Of a DNA stretch of 45,486 nucleotides, positions 1 to 7,719 are shown in pieces. Within the stretch, counting starts at the first letter, position 1, and every line of letters begins with the position of its first letter. This DNA comes from Phytohabitans sp036906915 (GTDB lineage: Bacteria > Actinomycetota > Actinomycetes > Mycobacteriales > Micromonosporaceae): assembly GCF_036906915.1 (NCBI RefSeq), contig NZ_JBAKHX010000065.1:1-45486 (forward strand). Direction: 5' to 3'. The notes beneath the pieces are model-generated. The model was given only the letters and a program-made list of their open reading frames with translations, did no database searches and had not been told where the DNA came from. The position numbers were made by a program, and so were the translations under genes.

Positions 1-1
1 C

Positions 2-49
2 CCCCGGCGGGCCCGCACCCCGGCGGGCCCGCGCCCCGGCGGGCCCGCA
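2..49. repeat. Three tandem 16-bp GC-only units
   Basis: Three head-to-tail copies of CCCCGGCGGGCCCGCR lie at 2-17, 18-33 and 34-49 at the very edge of the window, so more copies may lie outside. No reading frame here looks like a gene. The rest of 50-457 holds a C-rich tract (about 60-86), palindromic elements A and B, a GC-rich spacer and a short tail before the glycosidase stop codon. Confidence 0.8.
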
Positions 50-86
50 CCGCTCCCACGCGGCGCGCCCCCGCCCCTCTCCCCGC

Positions 87-145
87 CGATCAAGGGCAAA
101 CGCACGCGGTTCGATCTCTTTTTCACGTGCGTTTGCCCTTGATCG
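87..145. repeat. Palindromic element A (left-type copy)
   Basis: A 20-bp perfect inverted repeat: left arm 87-106 with core GATCAAGGGCAAACGCACG, right arm 126-145, and a 19-nt loop containing TTCGATCTCTTTTT. A further partial arm (GCCCTTGATCG) follows at about 154-164. It is preceded by the C-rich tract CCCCCGCCCCTCTCCCCG, which also precedes element D near 25,700. The loop is almost the reverse complement of the loop of element B, so A and B are inverted copies facing each other. Confidence 0.9.
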
Positions 146-333
146 ATGCGAATGCCCTTGATCGCTGGTCCGGCCGCCCCCGACCGGGACGGCGGCCGGC
201 GCGGCGCCCAGATCGTGGTTGGCCGGCGTCGGCAGGCCGTGGCCATGGCGACGGCCCCGCACCGAGATCTGGCGCGGCACGGTCGTGGTCGTGGTCGCGC
301 AGTTCAAGAGCGTCGATCAAGGACATCCTCGTT

Positions 334-389
334 GATCAAGGGCAACCGCACGTGAAAAAGAGATCGAACGCGTGCGTTTGCCCTTGATC
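334..389. repeat. Palindromic element B (right-type copy)
   Basis: Left arm 334-352 (one mismatch, CAACC for CAAAC) pairs with right arm 371-389. The 18-nt loop contains AAAAAGAGATCGAA, the inverse of the loop of A. An outer GATCAAGGACATC half-motif sits at about 314-327, as it does before elements C and E. The glycosidase stop codon lies about 70 bp to the right, so the element is in the 3' flank of that gene. Confidence 0.88.
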
Positions 390-457
390 GGCGGGAAGAG
401 GTGCGCGCCGGGCGCGGGCGCGGAACGGGTGGGCGCGGCGCGGCCGGAACTGGCGGC

Positions 458-1888
458 TTAGCGGAGGACGAGGGTGGTCAGGGAACGTGGCGGGAGGTTC
501 ACCGGGAGGGTTCGGGTGCCGCCGCGTGTGCGGGTGTTGGACACCTGTTCCAGGGAGTGGGCCTCGTCGGTCAGGTACGTGGTCGCGCGGTGGACCCGCG
601 TGTCCGTGCGGAACGCCGTGTCGACCTGCGCCGTACCGGTGTTGAGCAGCTCGACGACCATCGAGCCGTCGCGGTTGCGGAACGCGGTCACCTTCACGTT
701 CGGGTCCGCGGCCTGCGCCTCGGTCCGCACGGCGCCGGGCCGGATGAACCGCGAGTACGCCGCGAACGCCCACAGCCGCTTCGACACCCGGTAGCCGTCA
801 CCGGAGTTCGGCAGCTGGATGAACGCCCGGGTGGTGCCCAGCGACATCCCGACCCAGTACACGTACGCGGACGCCTGCGCCTCGGCGAACGACTGGTGGA
901 TGCTCTCGGCGATGGCGATGCCGGCCCAGCCGCTGCCGTCGTCCCACGCCTCGTTCCACGTGCTGCCGCTCGGGCTCCACTCGGTCATCCAGGTCGGCTT
1001 GTCGGTGGGCAGCGGCGTGTCGGGCCGGCTGGCGTACATGTGGCCGGTGTGCGTGGAGACGTACCGGCTCGCCGCCGGGTCGGCCTCGATGGCCGCGGTG
1101 TACGGCGCCTGGTGGTGCCAGCCGAAGGAGTCGCAGCAGACCAGCTCGGTGCCCAGCCCGCTGCGGCGCAGGGTCGGCCCGAGCACCTTCACGAAGTCGA
1201 CAGCCTGCTCGGGGGTGAAGCGCATGGAGGCGTAGGAGGCGGTCCAGTCCGGCTCGTTGGTGAAGCCGATGTCTGTGATCTTGATGCCTTCCTGCCGGTA
1301 GAAGCGCAGGTACTGCACGAGGTAGTTGGCGTACGCCTGGCGCCAGTCGCCACTGGCGCAGGCGGTGCCCGGCACCCCGCACAGCTCACCGCCCTGGCTG
1401 TCGGTGCCGTTGGTCTTCATGAACCCGGGCGCGCTCCACGCGTCGGCGAAGATCCGCTTCACCCCGTACTTCTGCGCCTCCTTGACGAACCACACCTGGG
1501 CGCCGTCGTCGCCGTCCCATACGTAGGTCGGCTTGGCGCCCGGCCCGCCCGGGTCGGTGGGCTCGATCGTCTTCATGTGGTCGTAGACGTCGTCGGTCGA
1601 CGACCCGATGCCGGTGCGGACGATCGAGGCGCCGGCACCGGTCTCGCGGTCGAACAGCAGGTCGAGGACGGCCCGGGTGCTCTCCGGCGAGAGGCCACGG
1701 TCGCCGCGCAGGATGGTCGCGCGCTGGAACGCCGCGGCGAGGCCGAGCCCGTCGATGGGCTGAAGCCGCTGCCGGAAGCTGATCGCGTTGCCGGTGTCGG
1801 TGGGGCCGGTCGCGTTCGCGGGGGTTGCGGCAACGGACAGTACGGCGCAGGTGGCGGCCACGCAGGCGACCGCCTTCTTGACCTTCAT
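458..1888 (-). CDS. Secreted glycoside hydrolase, GH30-like
   Basis: This 476-residue protein starts with a Sec signal peptide (basic MKVKK, hydrophobic stretch, likely cleavage after ANA near residue 27). A TIM-barrel glycosidase follows, with the likely acid/base Glu212 in TNEPD and the likely nucleophile Glu303 in MTEWSPS. A beta-rich C-terminal domain ends at SLTTLVLR. This is the layout of GH30 enzymes (glucuronoxylanase, beta-1,6-glycanase or glucosylceramidase types); the exact substrate cannot be read from the sequence. The start at 1888 is chosen because AGGAG lies just upstream and the signal peptide begins there, although the frame is open to 1966. It is probably monocistronic and fits a plant-polymer lifestyle together with the pectate lyase at 42.8 kb. 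Confidence 0.88.
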   Translation of the reverse strand: MKVKKAVACVAATCAVLSVAATPANATGPTDTGNAISFRQRLQPIDGLGLAAAFQRATILRGDRGLSPESTRAVLDLLFDRETGAGASIVRTGIGSSTDDVYDHMKTIEPTDPGGPGAKPTYVWDGDDGAQVWFVKEAQKYGVKRIFADAWSAPGFMKTNGTDSQGGELCGVPGTACASGDWRQAYANYLVQYLRFYRQEGIKITDIGFTNEPDWTASYASMRFTPEQAVDFVKVLGPTLRRSGLGTELVCCDSFGWHHQAPYTAAIEADPAASRYVSTHTGHMYASRPDTPLPTDKPTWMTEWSPSGSTWNEAWDDGSGWAGIAIAESIHQSFAEAQASAYVYWVGMSLGTTRAFIQLPNSGDGYRVSKRLWAFAAYSRFIRPGAVRTEAQAADPNVKVTAFRNRDGSMVVELLNTGTAQVDTAFRTDTRVHRATTYLTDEAHSLEQVSNTRTRGGTRTLPVNLPPRSLTTLVLR

Positions 1889-1910
1889 GAGACTCCTAGT
1901 GCCCGAGCTT

Positions 1911-1925
1911 CCGAAAATCTTCCGG
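1911..1925. promoter_or_regulatory. Possible operator upstream of the GH30 gene
   Basis: CCGAAAATCTTCCGG is an imperfect palindrome (10 of 15 positions symmetric) 22 bp upstream of the chosen start codon. Carbohydrate genes of actinomycetes are often controlled by LacI- or ROK-type repressors through sites of this general form, so a repressor site is plausible. There is only one copy and no adjacent regulator. Confidence 0.3.
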
Positions 1926-1962
1926 AGATTGCCCATAACGTATGGTCGATGGAACGCGCTCG

Positions 1963-2121
1963 TCAACGGCGTAAGACTCCGACCGGTACCGCCGACCAGG
2001 TCTCCGCGATGTCGGCGCTGACCAGTGCCAGCAGCGCGACGGACGTCTCGGCCAGCGGCGCCGCCTCGGCAGCGGAGGCGGCGCGGATCCGCCGGTGCGG
2101 CCGCGCCAGCGCGCGATGCAC
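1963..2121 (-). other. Short open frame, possible gene remnant
   Basis: Directly behind the stop of the response regulator the same frame stays open to 1963 and encodes 52 residues from a GTG, with ordinary actinomycete codon use and helix-like, alanine-rich sequence (for example ALLALVSADIAETWSAV). There is no ribosome binding site. It could be the tail of a lost gene or chance; no family was recognised. Confidence 0.22.
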
Positions 2122-2151
2122 GGTCCCGGCGCTCGGCTGGACGCGAGCGCC

Positions 2152-2808
2152 CTACGCGATGCGGTAGCCGACTCCCGGCGTGGTCGTGATGATCGGCGGG
2201 GCGCCCAGTTTGCGACGCAGCCTGCCGATGGTCACGGTCACGGTGTTGGTGAAGGGGTCGGCGTTCTCGTCCCAGACCTGTTCGAGCAGGTCCTCGGTGC
2301 TGAGGAAGGCGGGGCTGGCGCGGAGCAGGGCTTCGAGGAGGGCGAACTCCCTGACCGACAGGTCGAGCTGGCGGCCCTCGCGGGTGGCGGTGCGGCGTGC
2401 GGGGTCGAGCTCGATGCCGGCCGCCCGCAGGGTACGCGGGCGGGCGGAGGGGCGCCGCCGGGCGAGGGCGTGCACGCGCAGCACGAGCTCCGGAAAGTGG
2501 AATGGCTTGGCCAGGTAGTCGTCGGCCCCGAGTATGAGGCCGCTGACCCGGTCCGCGGGGGCGCCGGCCGCCGTCAGCATGAGCACCATCGGGCGCTCCA
2601 CGGACTCGGTGATCATCTGACAGAGGGTGTCGCCGTGGACCGCGGGCAGGTCACGGTCGAGGACGACCACGTCGTACGCGTTGGCGTCGAGCTTCGTGGC
2701 GGCGGTCAGGCCGTCGTGGGCGACGTCGACGGCCATGCCCTGATCGCGCAGGCCCTCGGCCACGACGTCGGCGAGCGGGCGCGCGTCCTCGACCACCAGT
2801 ACCCTCAC
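2152..2808 (-). CDS. OmpR-family DNA-binding response regulator
   Basis: A 218-residue two-domain response regulator. The receiver domain (1 to about 115) has the acidic pair in VVEDAR, the phospho-acceptor Asp51 in VVVLDRDLP, Thr79 and Lys101 in KPF. The C-terminal winged helix has the typical FTNTVTVTIGRLRRKLG recognition region and ends GVGYRIA. The GTG start at 2808 has a GGGGGAGG-type ribosome binding site and overlaps the stop of the kinase gene by GTGA, showing translational coupling. The target genes are unknown; the ABC-2-like gene at 4023 is the nearest candidate. Confidence 0.93.
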   Translation of the reverse strand: MRVLVVEDARPLADVVAEGLRDQGMAVDVAHDGLTAATKLDANAYDVVVLDRDLPAVHGDTLCQMITESVERPMVLMLTAAGAPADRVSGLILGADDYLAKPFHFPELVLRVHALARRRPSARPRTLRAAGIELDPARRTATREGRQLDLSVREFALLEALLRASPAFLSTEDLLEQVWDENADPFTNTVTVTIGRLRRKLGAPPIITTTPGVGYRIA

Positions 2809-3961
2809 CGGGCGCCGCCTCCCCCACGCCGGCCCGCCGGCAGGTGGACGGTGACGCGCAGGCCACCTTCGGGCCGGGGTCGCAGGTCCAGGTGGCCGCC
2901 GTGCGCGGTGACGATGGCGGCGACGATCGACAGGCCGAGACCGGAGCCGGCGTCGGAGCCGGTGCGGTCGGCGGCGAGCCGCTTGAAGGGCTCGGCGAGC
3001 CGGCGACCTGCTCCGGATCCAGCACCGGCCCACTCGTCTGCACGACCAGCTCCGCCGAGCCGTTCCTGGCGCCGGCGGCGACCCGGATCCAGCCGCCGCG
3101 CTGGTTGTGGATGACGGCGTTGTCGATCAGGTTGTTCGCCATCCGGGACAGCAGCGTCAGGCTACCCTCGGTCCACGCGGCGTCCCGGACGTCGGCCTCG
3201 ACGGTCACGTTTCGCTCCCCGATGTCCGCCGCACGGGCGGCCAACGCCTTGGACGCCACGGTGCTGAGCGAGACCGGAGCGCGGTCGGGCAGCACGCCGT
3301 GCTGGGCGCGGGCGAGGTCGAGGAAGCCTTCCAGGAGGCTGTCGACCCGATCGAGCTCGGCGCGGACGCGGCCGGCCAGCGCCACCGTCTGTGGGGGCGC
3401 CGGCTCCGGTTTGGCCAGGGCCACGTCCAGCGACGCTCGCAGGGTCGTCAGCGGGGTGCGCAGTTCGTGGGAGGCGTTGGCGACGAACCGCCGCTGCGCG
3501 ACAAACGACGCCTCCAGCCGCTCCAGCAGGCCATCGATGGTGTCGGCGAGATCCTTGACCTCGTCGGCGGGGCCCGGCACGCCCAGCCGCTCGTGCAGGT
3601 TGTCAGCGGAGATCCGTTGGGTCGCCGCGGTGATAGTCCGTAGCGGACGCAGCACGCGGTCGGCGACGACCTTGCCCACCAGGATCGAGACCGCGGCCAT
3701 CACCACCAGCGCGATCACCGAGCCGATCATGAGCTGGCGGGACTGCGTGGCCCGCAGGTCCGACAGGCGCGCCTGTAGTTCGTGCACGCGCGCCTGCGCC
3801 GCCGCCACGGACTGCTCGGCGGGTGGGTTCGCGGGCGCGGCGACCTCGGTCGAGCTCAAGCCGGTGAGCAGGTTGGTGAGGACCAGCAGCGCCAGGCCGG
3901 ACAGCAGGAACAGGACGGCGTACAGCACGGTGAACCGCTGCCGTACCGTGCGTTTACCCAT
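2805..3961 (-). CDS. Sensor histidine kinase, frameshifted in the ATPase domain
   Basis: The N-terminal half is intact: membrane helix (about 10-32), short outside segment, second helix (about 77-98), HAMP linker, then phospho-acceptor His165 in ASHELRTPL. The N-box NNLIDNAV follows. Near 2997-3001 the frame breaks. The raw frame turns into nonsense (SPSPSSGS) and runs on to 2651, whereas the neighbouring frame continues the family sequence (EPFKRLAADR, then GSGLGLSIV, GGLRVTVHLPAGR) and stops at 2805, overlapping the regulator start by GTGA. One missing base explains this. It may be a sequencing error or a real recent mutation. The HAMP and H-box context resembles the CutS type. Confidence 0.85.
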
Positions 3962-4022
3962 GGCTCACAGGATGCCGTGCCTGACCTAACAACGACATGA
4001 CAGCGGCGGTTCGGGCGGTGTT

Positions 4023-5450
4023 ATGTCCGGATCCGTAGAAACCCTGACCATGCGCACTCCCGTAGAAGCCACCACCGCGCCGTTCTCCGCCCTCGTGCGG
4101 CGGGAATGGGCAGCGTTCCGCACCCGGGGCCGAATCGTCGCCATGACCTGCGCGGCCCTCGTACACCAGCCGTTGGGGCCCGGCGGCAGCATCACCGTCC
4201 GCATGACCTCCATGACCGGCATCATCACCTACCCACCGCCAGACCACGACGAGATCGTCCCCGGCCTGGTGCCGTGGGCGAAGGCCGGCATCATCGTCAA
4301 GGACGGCCTCAGGCAGGGTTCCTCGTACGCGGCGCTGATGGTCACCGGCGCGCACGGCGTACGGATGCAGCACGACTACGTCCACGACACGGCCGGTAGC
4401 CCTGGCGGTGTCTCGGAGGGCTCACCGCGCTGGCTGCGGCTGACCCGCTCCGGCGACACCATCACCGGCCACGAGTCGGCAGACGGTACGCGGTGGACGG
4501 AGGTCGGCACCGCCCGTCTCGCCGGGCTCCCCGAGACCGTACAGGTGGGGCTGTTCGTCACCTCCCCGGGAGATCTGACGCTCCGGAAGGTCGCCCTCGG
4601 CGCGCGGATCCCCGAGTCCCGCTTCACCCAGGCCAGCGCCACCTTCGACAGCATCAGCGTGGCGGGTGCGGCGGGCTCTTCGGGCGGCGGCTGGAGCCGC
4701 GACGCCGTCGGCGAGATGGGCCACACCGACTGGGAGAAGTACCACCGTGCGGCCGGCCTCGTCGAGTCGAACGGCGCCTTCACCGTCACCGGCTCCGGCG
4801 ACATCGGGCCGGCCGGTGAGGAAGGCCACTCGCTGGAGAGCCACTTGTTCAGCCTCGTCATCAGCCTGATCATCGTGCTCGTGGTGGCCGTGCGGTTCAC
4901 CACCGCTGGTGGCGCTCCCCTCACCGGCCGGGTACTGGCCGCGAAGGCCGTCGTCGCGGGCTCAGCGGCCTTCCTCGCCGGACTCGTCTCCGCCGCGGTC
5001 GTCATGCCCCTCGGCACCGCCATCCTGCGCGCCGACCACATCAGCGTCATCCCCGTGTCGCCACTCACCGGGGTGCGGGTCGCCGTCGCCGTCGGCGCGC
5101 TGCTGGGCCTCGCCGCCGCCGGCGGTCTCGCCCTCCGCGTACTGCTGCGGCGGGCCCGGGCGGCGATCCTGGTCGTGATCGCGGCACTGGTCCTGCCGTA
5201 CCTGATGGCGACCCTGCCTCTGCTGCCGGACGAGGTGTCGAGGTGGCTGCTGCGCGTCACGCCCGCGGCCGGCTTCGCCGTCAAGCAGACCCTCCACGAG
5301 TACCCGCAGGTCCTCGCCCACTACGCCCCGTCGGCCGGCTACTTCCCGCTGGCCTGGTGGGCCGGTTTCGCCGTGCTCTGCGCGTATGCCGCGGCGCTTC
5401 TGATCCTGGCCGCCCGCCGGCTGCCACGCACCGGTTCAACGACCGCGTGA
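4023..5450 (+). CDS. ABC-2-type permease-like protein with an extracellular LamG/DUF1349-like domain
   Basis: 475 residues. The C-terminal half has about five hydrophobic segments (LFSLVISLIIVLVVAV, the RVLAAKAVV region, VGALLGLAAAGGLAL, VVIAALVLPYLM, GFAVLCAYAAALLILA), as in ABC-2 export permeases. Between residues about 50 and 270 lies a soluble domain with GSITVRM, WAKAGIIVK, GAHGVRMQ, PRWLRLTRSG and WTEVG, typical of laminin-G/xylosidase-C-terminal folds found in such actinomycete permeases. As I remember the family, a first membrane helix and about 70 residues should separate RTRGRIV from HQPL. Here they are nearly fused, which suggests an internal deletion. No ATPase gene is adjacent. 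An alternative start is Met10 (4050). Confidence 0.7.
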   Translation: MSGSVETLTMRTPVEATTAPFSALVRREWAAFRTRGRIVAMTCAALVHQPLGPGGSITVRMTSMTGIITYPPPDHDEIVPGLVPWAKAGIIVKDGLRQGSSYAALMVTGAHGVRMQHDYVHDTAGSPGGVSEGSPRWLRLTRSGDTITGHESADGTRWTEVGTARLAGLPETVQVGLFVTSPGDLTLRKVALGARIPESRFTQASATFDSISVAGAAGSSGGGWSRDAVGEMGHTDWEKYHRAAGLVESNGAFTVTGSGDIGPAGEEGHSLESHLFSLVISLIIVLVVAVRFTTAGGAPLTGRVLAAKAVVAGSAAFLAGLVSAAVVMPLGTAILRADHISVIPVSPLTGVRVAVAVGALLGLAAAGGLALRVLLRRARAAILVVIAALVLPYLMATLPLLPDEVSRWLLRVTPAAGFAVKQTLHEYPQVLAHYAPSAGYFPLAWWAGFAVLCAYAAALLILAARRLPRTGSTTA

Positions 5451-5485
5451 TCGACGGTCGCGCTTCACGAACGTCTGCGGATGGC

Positions 5486-6550
5486 CTACCGCCATCCCGC
5501 GGCGGCGCGAGACTCCCGGCGCGGTTCGACCGAGATGTGCGCCGACAGCGCGCGGAGGAAGTCAGGCGCGTCGAAGATCTCGCCGGCGGAGGCGACGCCG
5601 CTCGTCCTCGTCTGACCGCCGAGGATGCGATGGACGGCTTCGACCGCCAGTGGTGCGCTGATGGCGTAGATGTCCTGGCCGCTGGCGACGACGCGTCGTT
5701 GCGTGAAGCCGGAGCGCACGATCACGTCGACGGTGAACGTCTGCGCGGACCGGCCGCCCTCGTCGACCGCCGTCGGTGCGGGCGCGTCTGGCGCGGCCAG
5801 GTCCTCGGCCGCGTCGATGGTCATGTACGTGTGCACCTCGGGGATGGACAGGTGGCTGGGGACGGTGACGACGTCGGCCATCGTGAACCCGCGAAGGACG
5901 GTCCGGGCGCCCATCGGTGCGGGGAACTCCCACTCCACGGTCGGCAGGTCGCGCTCGTCGACGTAGTACTCCAGCTGGCCACCGGTGTAGCGGACGCGTT
6001 GGCCGTCGCGCCGCTCCCGGGAGACGGTGCCGGAGGCGAGGGTTCCGGCCGTGGGGTGCCAGCTGCTCAGTCCATACGCGACGTGCGCCTCGTCGGCCGC
6101 CGCCCAGTCACCCATGGCCGTGGTGACCAGCAGATCGCCGAGTCCGCCGAAGAAGGCCATCGCCGGCACCACCGCGACGCCCGCGGCCCGCGCGCGGTCG
6201 GTGAAGTGTGCGAACGTGTCGACGTTGGCCTCGATCTCGGCCGCCACATCCACGTACGGGATCCCGGTGCGCAAGGCGGCCTCGATGACGGGCGCCGCGG
6301 TCGAGGCGAACGGGCCGGCGCAGTTGATGACCGCGGCCGCGCCCTTCAGCGCCTGGTCGAGCGAGGCCGGATCGTCGACCGACGCCGCCCGGTATTCGAG
6401 CCCCGGATGCGACGCCGCCAGCGTCTGGAGCTTGCTCTCGTCGCGGCCGAGCAGAAGCGGGACGAACCCGCGGGCACGCAACTCCGTCACCACGAACCGC
6501 CCGGTGTGTCCGTATGCGCCGAACACCGCCACCGTCGGACCTGACACCAT
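5486..6550 (-). CDS. Saccharopine dehydrogenase-like NAD(P)-binding oxidoreductase
   Basis: 354 residues. The N-terminus is a Rossmann fold with a GAYGHTGRFV dinucleotide loop. NCAGPFAS and YVDVAAE motifs follow, typical of saccharopine dehydrogenase-like proteins and the related trans-acting enoyl reductases. The C-terminal part carries the substrate domain. The start at 6550 has GGAGGAA six bases upstream. The gene is divergent from the AraC-type regulator at 6633, which may control it. The substrate is unknown; these proteins often act on lipids or secondary metabolites rather than on lysine. Confidence 0.8.
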   Translation of the reverse strand: MVSGPTVAVFGAYGHTGRFVVTELRARGFVPLLLGRDESKLQTLAASHPGLEYRAASVDDPASLDQALKGAAAVINCAGPFASTAAPVIEAALRTGIPYVDVAAEIEANVDTFAHFTDRARAAGVAVVPAMAFFGGLGDLLVTTAMGDWAAADEAHVAYGLSSWHPTAGTLASGTVSRERRDGQRVRYTGGQLEYYVDERDLPTVEWEFPAPMGARTVLRGFTMADVVTVPSHLSIPEVHTYMTIDAAEDLAAPDAPAPTAVDEGGRSAQTFTVDVIVRSGFTQRRVVASGQDIYAISAPLAVEAVHRILGGQTRTSGVASAGEIFDAPDFLRALSAHISVEPRRESRAAAGWR

Positions 6551-6632
6551 CGCGGTTCCTCCATGCTCTCAAAAGATCGACTGAAGAGATCATCGCAGCG
6601 GCGGTCCGGCCCCGACCAGTGTCTGGAACGCC

Positions 6633-7631
6633 ATGCCCCGTACAGTTTCGGACATGGCCACGATCGCGCTCGCCGCCACCGACGGAATGCTGCACTTCGA
6701 GCTCGCCACGGCGTGCGAGGTCTTCGTTCGCGACCCCTCCGGCCTGGCAGACCCGTGGTACGACCTCGTGGTCTGCGGCCCGGGCCCAGTCCGGATCGGC
6801 AGATTCCACCTGGAGCCTGACGACGGGTTGGAGCGGCTCGCCAGCGCCGACACCGTGATCATCCCTGCCGTGGAGGACACGGACGCGGACATGCCACCCG
6901 ACCTACTCGACGCCGTCCGCGCGGCCCACGAGGCGGGCGCTCGGATGGTCTCGCTGTGCACCGGTGCGTTCGTGCTGGCCGCCGCCGGGGTGCTGGACGG
7001 GCTCCGCGCGACCACGCACTGGGCCCACACCGAGGCGCTCGCCGCCCGCTATCCCCGGGTGGAGGTCGACCCGGACGTGCTCTACGTCGACAACGGCAAC
7101 GTGCTCGCCTCCGCCGGCAAGGCCGCCGCGATCGACCTGTGCCTGCACCTGATCCGCCGCGACCACGGCTCGACGGTCGCCAACGCCGTCGCCCGCCGCC
7201 TGGTCGTGCCGCCGCATCGCGCCGGTGGCCAGGCCCAGTTCGTCACCGCCCCGGTGCCCGCCCGCGACGACCATCCCCTTGCCAACCTGTTCCCCTGGGC
7301 GATGGAACGGCTGAACCGTCCGCTGACCGTGGAGGACCTGGCTCGCCAGGCGAACATGAGCTCGCGCAACCTGGCCCGCCACTTCAAGTCGGCAACAGGC
7401 ACCACCCCGCTGCAGTGGCTCTCGACGCAGCGGATCCGCCGGGCCCAGGAGCTGCTGGAGAACACCGACAACAGCATGGACGCCGTCGCGCAGGCGGCTG
7501 GCATGGGGACCGCCACGACGCTGCGCCGGCACTTCAGCCGCACCGTCGGTGTACCTCCGGACGCCTACCGTCGCACCTTCCGCGCCGACAACAACCCCAC
7601 GCAGGTCATCGACCCCGTCGTACCCCGCTAG
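6633..7631 (+). CDS. GlxA-family transcriptional regulator (DJ-1/PfpI plus AraC domains)
   Basis: 332 residues. The first about 180 form a DJ-1/PfpI-like sensor domain with the nucleophile-elbow-like sequence SLCTGAFVLAAAGVLDG and TTHWAH. The last about 100 carry two AraC helix-turn-helix motifs (LARQANMSSRNLARHFK and AVAQAAGMGTATTLRRHF). This is the GlxA/FtrA layout: a cytosolic activator sensing a small metabolite. It is divergent from the saccharopine-dehydrogenase-like gene. ATG 6633 has GGAA close upstream; Met8 (6654) is the alternative start. Palindromic element C begins a few bases after the stop. Confidence 0.88.
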   Translation: MPRTVSDMATIALAATDGMLHFELATACEVFVRDPSGLADPWYDLVVCGPGPVRIGRFHLEPDDGLERLASADTVIIPAVEDTDADMPPDLLDAVRAAHEAGARMVSLCTGAFVLAAAGVLDGLRATTHWAHTEALAARYPRVEVDPDVLYVDNGNVLASAGKAAAIDLCLHLIRRDHGSTVANAVARRLVVPPHRAGGQAQFVTAPVPARDDHPLANLFPWAMERLNRPLTVEDLARQANMSSRNLARHFKSATGTTPLQWLSTQRIRRAQELLENTDNSMDAVAQAAGMGTATTLRRHFSRTVGVPPDAYRRTFRADNNPTQVIDPVVPR

Positions 7632-7662
7632 CGCCTGCCAGCCGATCAGGGGACATCGCGCC

Positions 7663-7719
7663 GATCAAGGGCAAACGCACGCGGATCAGAGATCAAAGCA
7701 TGTGCGTTTGCCCTTGATC
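7663..7719. repeat. Palindromic element C (single right-type copy)
   Basis: Left arm 7663-7681 (GATCAAGGGCAAACGCACG) pairs with right arm 7702-7719. The loop holds CAGAGATCAAAG. The outer half-motif GATCAGGGGACATC precedes it at about 7644-7657, as in elements B and E. It lies between the convergent GlxA-type gene and the PurA-like gene, and the stop codon of the latter (7693-7695) is inside the loop. To the right, 7723-7762 is a GGGA-rich simple repeat that is also translated. No partner copy in the opposite orientation is present on the left. Confidence 0.88.

Noticed and set aside
401..2167. Long rightward open frame across the GH30 and regulator genes
   Set aside because: It is antisense to two recognisable genes, has no domain pattern and is rich in Arg, Gly and Ala, as GC-rich shadow frames are.
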